A DNA stretch of 56,387 nucleotides from Pseudomonas fluorescens (GTDB lineage Bacteria; Pseudomonadota; Gammaproteobacteria; Pseudomonadales; Pseudomonadaceae). Below the pieces are notes generated by a model that saw only the letters and a program-made list of their open reading frames with translations, had not been told where the DNA came from and did no database searches. Of the stretch, positions 41,407-50,744 are shown piece by piece (the stretch's first letter is position 1; each line of letters opens with the position of its first letter). The stretch spans positions 1-56,387 of the forward strand of contig NZ_JSAK01000028.1 of the NCBI RefSeq assembly GCF_000802965.1, given 5' to 3'. Made by a program: the position numbers and the translations under genes.

Positions 41407-42378
41407 TTACTGCAGCGGATCGATCGGTGCGCTCGTGACCATCGACGTCGAAGTATTCGGCACGGCGATTTCCACCGGCAAACCATCTTCGGCAGCGACA
41501 ACGTCACGCACCACATCCCAGTTCATGCGCAGGTTGTTAGTGATGTCTTCACGCTTGAGCATCGCATTGATCACGGCGGTGTGCTTGTCGACCACCGACG
41601 GGTTGCCGTTATCGTCCAGCGGCGTATGCGCCTCCAGATAGACCTTGCCGCCACTCACGCCGAACTTGTACGGGTCGTTGATGATCCGCACCGACGTACC
41701 GACCGGCACCATGCTCGCCATTTCCAGCACGTTGTTGTTGAACATCCGGAAGCAGCCGTGGCTGGTACGCATGCCGATGCCGAACTTCTTGTTCGAGCCG
41801 TGGATCAGGTAGCCAGGCGTGCCCAGATTGAATTTGAACGGCCCCAGCGGGTTATCCGGGCCGGCCGGCACCACATTCGGCAACGGGTCACCGTCGGCGG
41901 CGTGCTCTGCCTTGATCGACGCTGGAGGGGTCCAGGTCGGGTTAGGCGTTTTTGCAGTGATGGTGGTGTGGGCGATTGGCGAGCCCCAACCCTCACGACC
42001 GATACCCAGCGGGAATGTGTAGACCACATTCTTGCCTTTCGGGTAGTAGTAGAGACGGTATTCAGCCAGGTTGATCACGATGCCTTCACGCGGGCCCGGC
42101 GGCAGGATGAAACGGGTCGGCAGAATGATTTCGGTACCGGCACCCGGCAACCAGGCGTCGATGCCAGGGTTGGCCGCGACCATCTCCGTATAGCCCAGGT
42201 CGTAGGCAGTACCAAGGTCAGCGAAGGTATCTTCGTACTTGGCCTTGATGACTTGCACCTGGCCGACGATGTCTTCACCGGGCGGTGGCAGGGGCAGCTC
42301 CAATGCTGCGGCGGGACCTGCTACACAGAGGGCGGCAAGTGTCAGGCAGCGGGTGACGGCAGGAAAGCGCGGCAACAT
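41407..42378 (-). CDS. L,D-transpeptidase with LysM-like N-terminal domain (ErfK/YbiS family)
   Basis: The 323-residue periplasmic enzyme has a signal peptide (CLTLAALCVAGPAAA), a LysM-type peptidoglycan-binding segment (residues about 40-85, DTFADLGTAYDLGYTEMVAANPG) and the YkuD domain with the catalytic HGSNKKFGIGMRTSHGCFRM (Cys in SHGCFR). Such enzymes make 3-3 crosslinks or attach Lpp-type lipoproteins to peptidoglycan. The start at 42378 is favoured by AAGGA eight bases upstream; the upstream TTG/ATG have no such site. It converges on oprI, a possible substrate. Confidence 0.93.
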   Translation of the reverse strand: MLPRFPAVTRCLTLAALCVAGPAAALELPLPPPGEDIVGQVQVIKAKYEDTFADLGTAYDLGYTEMVAANPGIDAWLPGAGTEIILPTRFILPPGPREGIVINLAEYRLYYYPKGKNVVYTFPLGIGREGWGSPIAHTTITAKTPNPTWTPPASIKAEHAADGDPLPNVVPAGPDNPLGPFKFNLGTPGYLIHGSNKKFGIGMRTSHGCFRMFNNNVLEMASMVPVGTSVRIINDPYKFGVSGGKVYLEAHTPLDDNGNPSVVDKHTAVINAMLKREDITNNLRMNWDVVRDVVAAEDGLPVEIAVPNTSTSMVTSAPIDPLQ

Positions 42379-42480
42379 CCGGAAAATCCTTCGCATGATC
42401 AACAGAGGGTATAGGCGCGGGATTGTACACCGCCGCCTGGAATTTCGGGGAGTTGGCCGATAGCTTGCTATCTTTGGCCC

Positions 42481-42774
42481 TTAAAGCTCGAAACGCAGTT
42501 CCGGCCAGATCGGCGATGTGCCGCGTTTTTGCGACTCGAGAATGGCCCGGCACAGGGAGCACAGGCGCTGGTCCTGGAACACCCGGCGATCGACGCTCGA
42601 CCAGCGAGGCTGTGCCGGCAACAGGCTGCCGCACAAGGTCCGGTCGGCCGAGCCACCCAGTTCCAGCTGACGCGTCACCAGATGCACCCGCACTTCCTGG
42701 CAGGCGAACAGATCCAGCTGTTCGTCAGGCTCGATCAGTTGATAGGCAAATAGTGACCAGGCGGGACGCGGCAT
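42481..42774 (-). CDS. conserved hypothetical protein with CxxC
   Basis: The 97-residue product has cysteines at FACQEV, RTLCGS and RLCSLCRAI, so it may bind zinc; it has no signal peptide or membrane segment. GGAG lies six bases before the ATG at 42774. No family recognised. It is on the same strand as the L,D-transpeptidase and the tesA gene (stop-to-start gaps of about 100 and 56 bases), so it could be part of a longer unit. Confidence 0.7.
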   Translation of the reverse strand: MPRPAWSLFAYQLIEPDEQLDLFACQEVRVHLVTRQLELGGSADRTLCGSLLPAQPRWSSVDRRVFQDQRLCSLCRAILESQKRGTSPIWPELRFEL

Positions 42775-42830
42775 CGGGGGCTCCAAATCGGGGGCGCCAC
42801 CTTAGCCGAAAGCCCGCGCCTAGAAAAGAG

Positions 42831-43436
42831 TCATAACAGCGGTTTTAAGGTAGGCCAGACATTATCCAGTAACTTGTCCTGAGCCCCGGCCGCCGGGTGT
42901 ATGCCATCGGCCTGCATCAAGTCCGGATGACCGCCCACGCCTTCGAGAAAAAACGGCACCAGCGGGATTTTCCTGTCGCTCGCCAGATTGCTGTAAACGT
43001 CAGCGAAGGCCTTGGTGTATCGCACGCCATAATTGGGCGGTAACTGCATGCCGAGTAGCAGCACCTTGGCGCCACTGGCCTGAGCGTTGTCGATCATCGA
43101 AGCAAGATTTTGTTGCAATTGCGTTGGCAGCAGTCCGCGCAGTCCATCGTTGCCACCCAACTCAAGGATGACCAGCTCCGGCTTATGCTCTGCAAGCAGC
43201 GCCGGCAGCCGCGCCTGGCCTCCGGCACTGGTGTCGCCGCTGATGGACGCATTGACCACCTTATCGTCGAAACCTTCGTGCTTGAGCCGTTGTTCAAGCA
43301 ACGACACCCACCCCAAGCGGGTATCCAGGCCGAAACCGGCGCTGATACTATCGCCAACGATCAGGACTGTACCCGCCGCTGCGTTCTGGGCCATGCACAT
43401 CAAGGCCAGGCCAGCACTCAAAAACCACACACGCAT
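42831..43436 (-). CDS. tesA: arylesterase / acyl-CoA thioesterase TesA (SGNH hydrolase)
   Basis: The 201-residue periplasmic enzyme has a signal peptide (FLSAGLALMCMAQNAAA) and the four SGNH blocks: GDSISAGFG (Ser), NASISGDTSAGG (Gly), ELGGNDGLRG (Asn) and DGIHPAAGA (Asp/His). It hydrolyses acyl esters and thioesters. GGAG supports the ATG at 43436. It is divergent from the ABC transporter gene, with start codons only 10 bases apart, as in enteric tesA-ybbA. Confidence 0.95.
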   Translation of the reverse strand: MRVWFLSAGLALMCMAQNAAAGTVLIVGDSISAGFGLDTRLGWVSLLEQRLKHEGFDDKVVNASISGDTSAGGQARLPALLAEHKPELVILELGGNDGLRGLLPTQLQQNLASMIDNAQASGAKVLLLGMQLPPNYGVRYTKAFADVYSNLASDRKIPLVPFFLEGVGGHPDLMQADGIHPAAGAQDKLLDNVWPTLKPLL

Positions 43437-43446
43437 CGGATTCTCC

Positions 43447-44130
43447 ATGGGCGCAAGCATTCTCACCGCGAAGAACCTCAGCAAAGTGGTCCCCAGCGCG
43501 GAAGGTGAACTGACTATCCTGCACGAACTCAGCCTGGAACTGAACAAGGGCGACAGCCTGGCCATCGTCGGCGCTTCCGGTTCCGGCAAATCCACCCTCC
43601 TCGGCCTGCTGGCCGGCCTCGACCTGCCGAGCAGCGGCGAAGTCACCCTCGCCGGGCAAGGCCTGAGCAACCTCGATGAAGACCAGCGCGCGCGCATTCG
43701 TGCCGAGCATGTGGGTTTCGTCTTTCAGTCTTTTCAGCTGCTCGACAGTCTCAACGCCCTTGAAAACGTCATGCTGCCGCTGGAACTCGATGGCCGCAAA
43801 GATGCCCGAGGACGCGCCACCGAGTTGCTTCAACGGGTCGGCCTGGGCCAACGCTTGACTCATTCGCCACGCCAGCTCTCCGGCGGCGAACAGCAGCGTG
43901 TGGCAATTGCCCGCGCGTTTGCCGCCGAGCCCGACGTGCTGTTCGCCGACGAACCGACCGGCAACCTCGATAGCCACACCGGCGAGCGCATCAGTGACCT
44001 GCTGTTCGAACTCAACAAGGAACGCGGCACGACTTTGGTGCTGGTGACCCACGATGAACGCCTGGCGCATCGCTGCCGGCGCCTGATCCGCCTTGAAGCC
44101 GGCCTGCTGGTCGCCCCTCTGGAGCCTTGA
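43447..44130 (+). CDS. ABC transporter ATPase (YbbA/LolD-like)
   Basis: The 227-residue ATPase has Walker A GASGSGKST, the signature LSGGEQQR, Walker B VLFADEP and the His-loop THD. It belongs to the MacB/LolD/FtsE group that works with FtsX-like permeases. Its partner permease follows with a 1-base overlap. The start at 43447 is 10 bases from the divergent tesA start. The ribosome binding site is weak. Function of the YbbA-YbbP pair is not well defined; a role with esterase TesA in envelope lipid handling is suggested by linkage only. Confidence 0.94.
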   Translation: MGASILTAKNLSKVVPSAEGELTILHELSLELNKGDSLAIVGASGSGKSTLLGLLAGLDLPSSGEVTLAGQGLSNLDEDQRARIRAEHVGFVFQSFQLLDSLNALENVMLPLELDGRKDARGRATELLQRVGLGQRLTHSPRQLSGGEQQRVAIARAFAAEPDVLFADEPTGNLDSHTGERISDLLFELNKERGTTLVLVTHDERLAHRCRRLIRLEAGLLVAPLEP

Positions 44131-46634
44131 TGGCACGCCTGCCGCTGTTACGCCTGTTCAGCCTCGCCATCCGCCAACTGCTGCGCGACGCCCGCGCCGG
44201 TGAGTTGCGTGTGTTGTTTTTCGCCTTGCTGGTCGCCGTGGCCGCGAGTACCGCCATCGGCTACTTCGGCGCCCGCCTGAACGGCGCCATGATGCTGCGC
44301 GCCACCGAGTTTCTCGGCGCCGACCTGCTGCTCGAAGGCAGTTCACCGGCACGACCCGAACAGATCAAAAGCGGCACCGAGCTGGGACTCGAACACGCGC
44401 AAGTGGTGGAGTTCTCCAGTGTCATCGCCACGGACAACGGCATCCAGCTGTCCAGCATCAAGGCGGCCGATAGTGTCTACCCGTTGCGCGGCGAACTGAA
44501 AAGCGCCCCAGCCCCATTCGCCACGGAAGTGCCCGGAGGCGGACCGAAACCCGGTGAAGCCTGGGTCGAAGCACGCTTGCTGACGGCGCTGAATCTGAAG
44601 ATCGGCGACAACATCGATGTCGGCATGAAAACCCTGACACTGGCGCGGGTGCTGACCTACGAACCCGACCGTGCCGGCAACTTCTACAGCCTGACGCCCC
44701 GGGTGCTGATCAACCTCGACGACCTCGCGTCGACCGGCGTGGTGCAACCTGGCAGTCGCGTCAGTTACCGCGAACTCTGGCGCGGCAAGGCCGAGGCGCT
44801 GGAAACCTATCGCCAACTGATCAAACCCGGTCTGGCCGCCAACCAGCGCATCCAGGACGCCCGCGACGGCAACCGGCAGATTGGCGGCGCGCTGGGCAAG
44901 GCCGAGCGTTACTTGAACATGGCCAGTCTGGTGGCGGTGTTGCTGGCCGGTGTCGCGGTGGCGCTGTCGGCGACGCGTTTCGCCACTCGCCGCTTCGATG
45001 CCAGTGCGCTGTTGCGTTGCCTGGGTCTGTCGCGCCGGGAAACCATGGTGCTGTTCAGTTTGCAGCTGACCGTGCTCGGCCTGCTCGCCAGCCTCAGCGG
45101 CGCGGTCATCGGCTGGTTGGCGCAGCTTGGGCTGTTTGCCTTGCTTCACGATTTGCTGCCGACCGATGTACCACCGGGCGGACTGTTTCCAGCCATCGCC
45201 GGGATCGGCACCGGGCTGGTGGCATTGGCCGGTTTTGCCTTGCCGCCACTGGCGGCGCTGGGTCGAGTTCCACCGTTGCGCGTTTTACGCCGGGACATGC
45301 TGCCTATCCCTTCCAGTACATGGATGGTCTACGGCGCAGCGTTGGGCGCCCTCGGATTGATCATGTGGCGCCTGAGCCTGGACCTGCTGCTGACCTTCGC
45401 CCTGCTCGGCGGCGGCGTGATCGCGGCGCTGGTGCTCGGCGGTTTGCTCTTGCTGCTGCTGAAAAGCCTGCGGCGCATGCTCGCCCGCGCCTCCCTGCCG
45501 TGGCGCCTGGGGTTGGGTCAACTGCTGCGCCATCCATTGGCCGCCGCGGGACAGTCATTGGCATTCGGCTTGATCCTGTTGTCGATGGCGTTGATCGCCT
45601 TGCTTCGCGGTGAGTTGCTGGACACCTGGCAGAACCAGTTACCGAAGAACGCGCCGAACTATTTCGCGCTGAACATCCTTCCGGCGGACAAACAGGCCTT
45701 TGCAGATCGCCTGATGGAACTGTCGGCGCAATCAGCTCCGCTGTACCCGGTGGTGCCGGGACGGTTGATCAGCATCAACGGCGAACCGGTGCAGCAAATC
45801 GTCAGCAAAGAGTCGGCGGGTGATCGGGCGATCCAGCGCGATTTGAGCCTGACCTGGGCAGCGGACCTGCCAGCGGGTAACCAGATCACCGCAGGCAACT
45901 GGTGGCCGGAGCAGCCACCGGATGAAATCCCCGGTGTGTCGGTTGAAGGCAAAGTCGCTGAAAGCCTGAAGCTCAAGCTCGGCGACCACTTGGTGTTTAC
46001 CGTCGGCGGGGTCAATCGCGAGGCGAAAGTCACCAGTCTGCGGGAGATCAACTGGGACAACTTTCAGCCGAATTTCTTCATGATTTTCCAGCCCGGCACC
46101 CTGAAGGATCTGCCGGCGACTTACCTCACCAGCTTCTATCTGTCGGCGGGTCATGATCAGCAGATCGTCGATCTGTCCCGGTCGTTTCCGGCGGTGACAA
46201 TTCTGCAAGTCGAGGCCTTGCTGGAGCAGCTGCGCAGCATCCTCGCCCAGGTCACACTGGCAGTGGAGTACGTGTTGTTGTTTGTGTTGGCGGCGGGAAT
46301 GGCGGTGCTGTTCTCCGGCCTGCAAGCGACGCTCGATGAACGCATCCGCCAGGGTGCGCTGCTGCGGGCGTTGGGAGCGGAACGGCAATTGCTGGTCAAG
46401 GCACGCCGGATCGAGTTTGGCCTGCTGGGCGCGGTCAGTGGATTGTTGGCGGCGCTGGGCTCGGAAGTGGTGAGCCTGGTGCTTTACCGCTACGCCTTTG
46501 ACCTGCCCTGGCATCCGCATCCATGGCTGTTGGTGCTGCCACTGATCGGCGCGGTGCTGATCGGCGGCGCCGGCGTGTTCGGCACCCGTCGTGCCTTGAA
46601 CGCCAGCCCGCTGACAGTGTTGCGCGAGGGTTGA
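44130..46634 (+). CDS. ABC transporter permease of the YbbP type (FtsX-like)
   Basis: The 834-residue membrane protein has the YbbP layout: an N-terminal helix, a periplasmic domain (residues about 40-240), a first block of FtsX-like helices, a central membrane block, a second periplasmic domain (residues about 500-690) and a C-terminal FtsX-like block ending in RRALNASPLTVLREG. The ATG overlaps the ATPase stop by one base and GGAG precedes it. Length fits the family. The substrate is unknown; a lipid or lipoprotein is likely by analogy with LolCE. Confidence 0.93.
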   Translation: MARLPLLRLFSLAIRQLLRDARAGELRVLFFALLVAVAASTAIGYFGARLNGAMMLRATEFLGADLLLEGSSPARPEQIKSGTELGLEHAQVVEFSSVIATDNGIQLSSIKAADSVYPLRGELKSAPAPFATEVPGGGPKPGEAWVEARLLTALNLKIGDNIDVGMKTLTLARVLTYEPDRAGNFYSLTPRVLINLDDLASTGVVQPGSRVSYRELWRGKAEALETYRQLIKPGLAANQRIQDARDGNRQIGGALGKAERYLNMASLVAVLLAGVAVALSATRFATRRFDASALLRCLGLSRRETMVLFSLQLTVLGLLASLSGAVIGWLAQLGLFALLHDLLPTDVPPGGLFPAIAGIGTGLVALAGFALPPLAALGRVPPLRVLRRDMLPIPSSTWMVYGAALGALGLIMWRLSLDLLLTFALLGGGVIAALVLGGLLLLLLKSLRRMLARASLPWRLGLGQLLRHPLAAAGQSLAFGLILLSMALIALLRGELLDTWQNQLPKNAPNYFALNILPADKQAFADRLMELSAQSAPLYPVVPGRLISINGEPVQQIVSKESAGDRAIQRDLSLTWAADLPAGNQITAGNWWPEQPPDEIPGVSVEGKVAESLKLKLGDHLVFTVGGVNREAKVTSLREINWDNFQPNFFMIFQPGTLKDLPATYLTSFYLSAGHDQQIVDLSRSFPAVTILQVEALLEQLRSILAQVTLAVEYVLLFVLAAGMAVLFSGLQATLDERIRQGALLRALGAERQLLVKARRIEFGLLGAVSGLLAALGSEVVSLVLYRYAFDLPWHPHPWLLVLPLIGAVLIGGAGVFGTRRALNASPLTVLREG

Positions 46635-46668
46635 TAGACTCAACCCTTCTCAATCCCAAGAAGTCGCC

Positions 46669-47166
46669 ATGAGCCGTTATCGCCCTCCCCGCACCGCCGG
46701 CACCGCGCTGATCACCCCCGAAGGTGAAGCGCGGATGCGCGCCGAATTTCACGAGCTCTGGCATGTGCGCCGACCGCAAGTGACGCAGTCGGTCAGCGAG
46801 GCGGCGGCCCAGGGTGATCGCTCGGAAAACGCCGAGTACACCTACGGCAAAAAGATGCTGCGCGAAATCGACAGTCGCGTGCGTTTTCTCACCAAACGCC
46901 TGGAAGCCCTCAAGGTGGTCAGCGAAAAACCCAGCGACCCGAACAAAGTGTATTTCGGCGCCTGGGTCACCATCGAGGATGAGGACGGCAAAGAGTCGCG
47001 CTATCGCATCGTCGGGCCGGATGAACTGGATTTGAAACAGGGCCTGATCAGCATTGACTCGCCACTGGCGCGCGCCTTGATCGGCAAGGCACTGGACGCC
47101 GAAGTTCGGGTCCAGACGCCAACCGGCGAGCAATGCGTGTATATCGTGGCGATCGACTACCCCTAG
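46669..47166 (+). CDS. greB: transcription elongation factor GreB
   Basis: The 165-residue protein has the GreB N-terminus (SRYRPPRTAGTALITPEGEARMRAEFHELW), the coiled coil with acidic tip (AAAQGDRSENAEYTYGKKMLREID) and the C-terminal domain with GPDELDLKQGLISIDSPLARALIGK. It rescues backtracked RNA polymerase by stimulating transcript cleavage. The gene lies 34 bases after ybbP-like permease. A second, less typical Gre-like gene is at 33940-34422. Confidence 0.95.
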   Translation: MSRYRPPRTAGTALITPEGEARMRAEFHELWHVRRPQVTQSVSEAAAQGDRSENAEYTYGKKMLREIDSRVRFLTKRLEALKVVSEKPSDPNKVYFGAWVTIEDEDGKESRYRIVGPDELDLKQGLISIDSPLARALIGKALDAEVRVQTPTGEQCVYIVAIDYP

Positions 47167-47169
47167 GCC

Positions 47170-47478
47170 TTAACGGCGGGTGATCAGCCCTTGTCGGGCA
47201 ACGCGGGTCAGTTGCTTGATCATTTCCGGGGCGTCTTCGAAGCTGGGCGATTGAATCACCGCCAGGTCGAAACTGTCGCTGGCAAAGCGCGCCAGGGACT
47301 CACCGTCTTCGACGAACTGGATCAGGAACGCTGCCGGCCCACCGGTACGACGTGGCCAGCCATCGAGGTAGCGCAAGAGCGTCGGCTGGTGTTTACCGCC
47401 AAGCAGGATTTTGGGATTGCGCTGGGTGAGATGTGCCGTGATCGGCGCGGGGCGTACAACGGGGCTTAGTGCATTCAT
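47170..47478 (-). CDS. conserved hypothetical protein
   Basis: The 102-residue product (MNALSPVVRPAPITAHLTQR) contains FDLAVIQSPSFEDAPEMIKQLTRVARQGL, which looks like a fragment of a methyltransferase-like beta-alpha unit without the SAM loop. No signal or membrane segment. The ribosome binding site is weak, and longer in-frame starts exist upstream (to 47640), but their sequence does not look coding. It converges on greB with three bases between stops. Function unknown. Confidence 0.65.
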   Translation of the reverse strand: MNALSPVVRPAPITAHLTQRNPKILLGGKHQPTLLRYLDGWPRRTGGPAAFLIQFVEDGESLARFASDSFDLAVIQSPSFEDAPEMIKQLTRVARQGLITRR

Positions 47479-47682
47479 CGTGTCGTGTCTCTGCCTCAAA
47501 AGTCTGCATGGCAGGTGAGAGGCAACACCGAACCAGCGCTTTAGCGGTATTTCAAAGCCTGTTTCCAAGCTTCTATCGGCAACTGGATGAGTCACCTGGC
47601 GCCCCGCAAGTAGCTGTTTAAATCGGCGCATGAGCAGCATCCTAGAGAAGCTGACCGGACAGTGTCAAGAATGACGCGCAAC

Positions 47683-47711
47683 AAAAAAGGCCCGCGTAAT
47701 GCGGGCCTTTT
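47683..47711. terminator. terminator of the DoxX gene
   Basis: GGCCCGC and GCGGGCC form the stem between six A and four T. It serves the minus-strand gene that ends at 47728. Confidence 0.85.
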
Positions 47712-47727
47712 CGTTGAGCCAGAGCGG

Positions 47728-48162
47728 TCAGCCAGCGATGGCGCGGTCGGCCGACAGCTTGCCGGCGCCTTCGATCAGTACCGCGATGCTGCCACCCAGC
47801 AGAGCCAAGGCGAACTCATAACCGTTGTTGGCCATGAACAAACCGTTGCTGATATGCACCGAGAAGATCGCCACCAGCGACAGGAAGGTCAGGCCCAATG
47901 CCGCCGGACGAACCAGCAAGCCAATGATCAATGCCAGGCCGGCGAAGAATTCGGTGCCGCCCGCCAGCGTCGCCATCAGGTAGCCCGGCGCCAGGCCGAT
48001 GCTTTCCATGTACTGCGCGGTGCCAGCCAGACCATAGCCACCGAACGCCCCGAATAGTTTCTGCGAACCGTGGGCAGCGAAAATGACACCGACGAAAATT
48101 CGCAGAACGGTCAGGCCGTAGCCAGCGCGGGTAAACAGAACCTTGTTGATCAGTGAGCTCAT
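47728..48162 (-). CDS. DoxX family membrane protein
   Basis: The 144-residue protein has four hydrophobic helices and the DoxX motif FAAHGSQKLFGAFGG near residue 32. Helix two contains TEFFAGLALIIGLLVRPAALGL. DoxX proteins relate to quinone-linked electron transfer or sulfur metabolism, and many are unassigned. The ribosome binding site is poor. Single gene with its own terminator. Confidence 0.92.
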   Translation of the reverse strand: MSSLINKVLFTRAGYGLTVLRIFVGVIFAAHGSQKLFGAFGGYGLAGTAQYMESIGLAPGYLMATLAGGTEFFAGLALIIGLLVRPAALGLTFLSLVAIFSVHISNGLFMANNGYEFALALLGGSIAVLIEGAGKLSADRAIAG

Positions 48163-48206
48163 GCTGTGTCATCCATTGTGAGAGTGTGTTGGGATTGGTC
48201 GCCATA

Positions 48207-49688
48207 TTAATCAGTAAACATAATATTTAAAGCGCAAAAAACCGCTATAACACATCTGTTTATTCGATCACTTCCGCAGAGCAACCTTTTGCCCTGGGGC
48301 TCCAACGACTCTCGCTCCCGATCGAACGCCAAATAGTACTTGTTCACGCTATTAACATAGCTGACAGGTCCCATTCCCACCTGCTCCATGGCAATGCGCT
48401 CGACCTGAAAAAACCACTGATTGGGATTCAAGCCCCGCCGCCGTGCCTCGGCACGCATTCCTTGAACCCGCTCCGGCCCAATGTTGTAGGCCGCCAGCAC
48501 GAACGCCATGCGCTCGCGCTCGTTGAGTTTCGGACTGGCGAAGAATTTGCGGCGAATCATCGCCAGGTACTTGGCCCCGGCCTGCACGTTCGCATCCAGC
48601 TCCTGAATGTTGTTGACCCCTACTCGCTGCGCCGCTGACGGGGTGATCTGCATCAGGCCGGTCGGCCCGCCATTACCTCGGGCGGTGGATTGCAGCCCGG
48701 ACTCCTTGAACGCCAGCGCTGCCAGGTTCAGCCAGTCCATGCCTTGGGCGTCGGCGTGTTTCTGCAGAACCGGCCGAAGCTTTTCCAGACGCTGTCGATC
48801 GGCTTTTGCCAATGGATAGTGCACTTGATAGAGACGCCGATAGATCCGCAGGAAGGCGACGTCCTGATCCGACGGTTTTTTGTAGGTGGTTAGAAAGCGG
48901 TCGATACTGGCGCGCAGCATTGAGGCATCGCGACGCACGAACCAGAATTCCTCGCCCGGCTCACTGATCAGCACCTGTCGATCGATACGCAACTTGGGCA
49001 GGATCTTGCCCCAGCGCTCGGCGATCGGTTGTTCGACGATGGTCAGGTGGAAAATCCCGCCCTGGACCATCTCCAACACGTCCTCGACCGCCAGGCTTGG
49101 GTCGACCCACTCCACCGTCACGGGCGGCAGTTTGTGCAGGGCGAGTTTTTGATTGATCTGGCTGACGGCATCCCCGGCGGCGCTGCCGGTGGGTAGCGCC
49201 AGGGTTTTTCCCGACAGCTGTTCGAGGCGGGTATAACGACGCTCGCCTTTGATGCCCACCAGGACCAACGGAATGTCGCTGGCAATCGGTTCACTGGTGC
49301 TGACGGCATAGCCCGCTCGCAGATCCAGCAATTCTCCTGGCGCCACCAGATCACCCTCGCCGCGTTGCAACGCGCCGAGCAATTGATCCTTGGCTTTGGG
49401 AATGATCTTGAGGGAAATTTCCTGACCGTCACGGGCGTGGCCGTTGAGGTATTGCTCGAAGGCGCGCAAGCGGTGGTACTCGACACCGATGGCCTGGCCC
49501 TGGACTTCGCCAGAACTGTTACGGCTCTGGTTGACCAACACCCGCAGCACGCGGCTGCTGCGAATTTCCGTCAGGTCGCGCACCTTGCTCGCCGGCACGG
49601 CTTGCAGCGGCCCGGGCAGACGCGCGACCGCCGACATCGGCAGCAGCAGCGAACAACACAGCAGTAGCAAAACCGAGGGACGAATCAT
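48207..49688 (-). CDS. MltF-like lytic transglycosylase with suspected C-terminal frameshift
   Basis: The 493-residue exported protein has a signal peptide (VLLLLCCSLLLPMSAVA), a solute-binding-like domain (residues about 40-270) and an SLT domain with the catalytic Glu in LAALAFKESGLQSTARGNGGPTGLMQI. It would cleave peptidoglycan strands to 1,6-anhydro ends. CGGAGAG precedes the ATG. The last 26 residues (from RLLCGSDRINRC) look unlike the family. A one-base shift near 48299 would give a short basic end QKVALRK with a stop at 48268-48270, so a single-base deletion is suspected; see findings. Confidence 0.92.
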   Translation of the reverse strand: MIRPSVLLLLCCSLLLPMSAVARLPGPLQAVPASKVRDLTEIRSSRVLRVLVNQSRNSSGEVQGQAIGVEYHRLRAFEQYLNGHARDGQEISLKIIPKAKDQLLGALQRGEGDLVAPGELLDLRAGYAVSTSEPIASDIPLVLVGIKGERRYTRLEQLSGKTLALPTGSAAGDAVSQINQKLALHKLPPVTVEWVDPSLAVEDVLEMVQGGIFHLTIVEQPIAERWGKILPKLRIDRQVLISEPGEEFWFVRRDASMLRASIDRFLTTYKKPSDQDVAFLRIYRRLYQVHYPLAKADRQRLEKLRPVLQKHADAQGMDWLNLAALAFKESGLQSTARGNGGPTGLMQITPSAAQRVGVNNIQELDANVQAGAKYLAMIRRKFFASPKLNERERMAFVLAAYNIGPERVQGMRAEARRRGLNPNQWFFQVERIAMEQVGMGPVSYVNSVNKYYLAFDRERESLEPQGKRLLCGSDRINRCVIAVFCALNIMFTD

Positions 49689-49924
49689 CCACTCTCCGGA
49701 AAGAATTCGGGTCGATCACATGATTGCGTTCATGAAATCAATCGACAGAAACAGAGCGCTTGAAGCGCCTGCAAAGTGCGAAAGACTGGCACAGTGATGG
49801 CACATTAACCACCCTGCCCTGTCCCGCGGCCTCAAGAGACAGCCATAACTCGTTGTAGTTCTTGGTTTTTCTTATAAATCTACAGCTCTGATATGCTTTC
49901 CGGCCTTTGGTCCGAGGTAGCACC

Positions 49925-50734
49925 ATGCAACTCATCGATATCGGCGTCAACCTGACCAACCCCAGTTTTGCCGACAAGCACCAGGCGATACTCGACCGTG
50001 CCTACGCCGCCGGGGTCTGCCAATTAGTGCTCACCGGCACCCATGTCGAGAGCAGCGAACAGGCGCTGGAGTTGTGCCAGCAACTGGATGAAAGCGCTCA
50101 ACGGCTGTTCTCCACCGCCGGCATTCACCCCCACGCGGCCAGCGACTGGAACGCCGACAGCGCACGACGTCTGCGCAGTTTGCTCAAGGAGCCGAACGTG
50201 GTGGCCGTGGGTGAATGCGGGCTGGATTTCAATCGCGATTTCTCGCCGCGCCCGCAGCAGGAAAAAGTCCTCGAAGAACATTTGGCACTGGCGGTCGAGT
50301 TGCAAATGCCGGTGTTCCTGCATGAGCGCGATGCCAGTCAGCGCTTGCTGGACATCCTTCGCGACTACCGAGACCAGTTGCCCGCAGCGGTGGTGCACTG
50401 TTTCACCGGTGAACAGAAAGCACTGTTCAGTTACCTCGACATGGATTTGCACATCGGCATTACTGGCTGGATCTGCGACGAGCGCCGGGGCACCCATTTG
50501 CATCCGCTGGTCAAGGAAATCAAACGCGGCCGCCTGATGCTGGAAAGCGATGCGCCGTACTTGCTGCCGCGCAGCCTGCGGCCCAAGCCGAAGAATGGTC
50601 GTAATGAGCCGGCGTTTTTGACCGAAGTATTGCGCGAAGTGGCGCTGCATCGCGGGGAGAGCGAGGAAGATCTGGCGGCGCACACCACCGCGTGTGCACG
50701 GGCGTTTTATGGATTGCCCATAATTCCTCAGTAA
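49925..50734 (+). CDS. tatD: TatD family metal-dependent hydrolase/DNase
   Basis: The 269-residue protein starts MQLIDIGVNLTNPSFADKHQ, the pattern of TatD itself. Metal-binding and catalytic motifs include STAGIHPHAASDW, AVGECGLDFNRDFSPR, VFLHERDA, VVHCFTGEQ and LMLESDAPYL. It has 3'-5' exonuclease activity in studied members and a role in DNA damage repair or turnover. GAGG precedes the ATG at 49925. Single gene; a REPIN follows. Confidence 0.94.
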   Translation: MQLIDIGVNLTNPSFADKHQAILDRAYAAGVCQLVLTGTHVESSEQALELCQQLDESAQRLFSTAGIHPHAASDWNADSARRLRSLLKEPNVVAVGECGLDFNRDFSPRPQQEKVLEEHLALAVELQMPVFLHERDASQRLLDILRDYRDQLPAAVVHCFTGEQKALFSYLDMDLHIGITGWICDERRGTHLHPLVKEIKRGRLMLESDAPYLLPRSLRPKPKNGRNEPAFLTEVLREVALHRGESEEDLAAHTTACARAFYGLPIIPQ

Positions 50735-50744
50735 CCATGAATCC

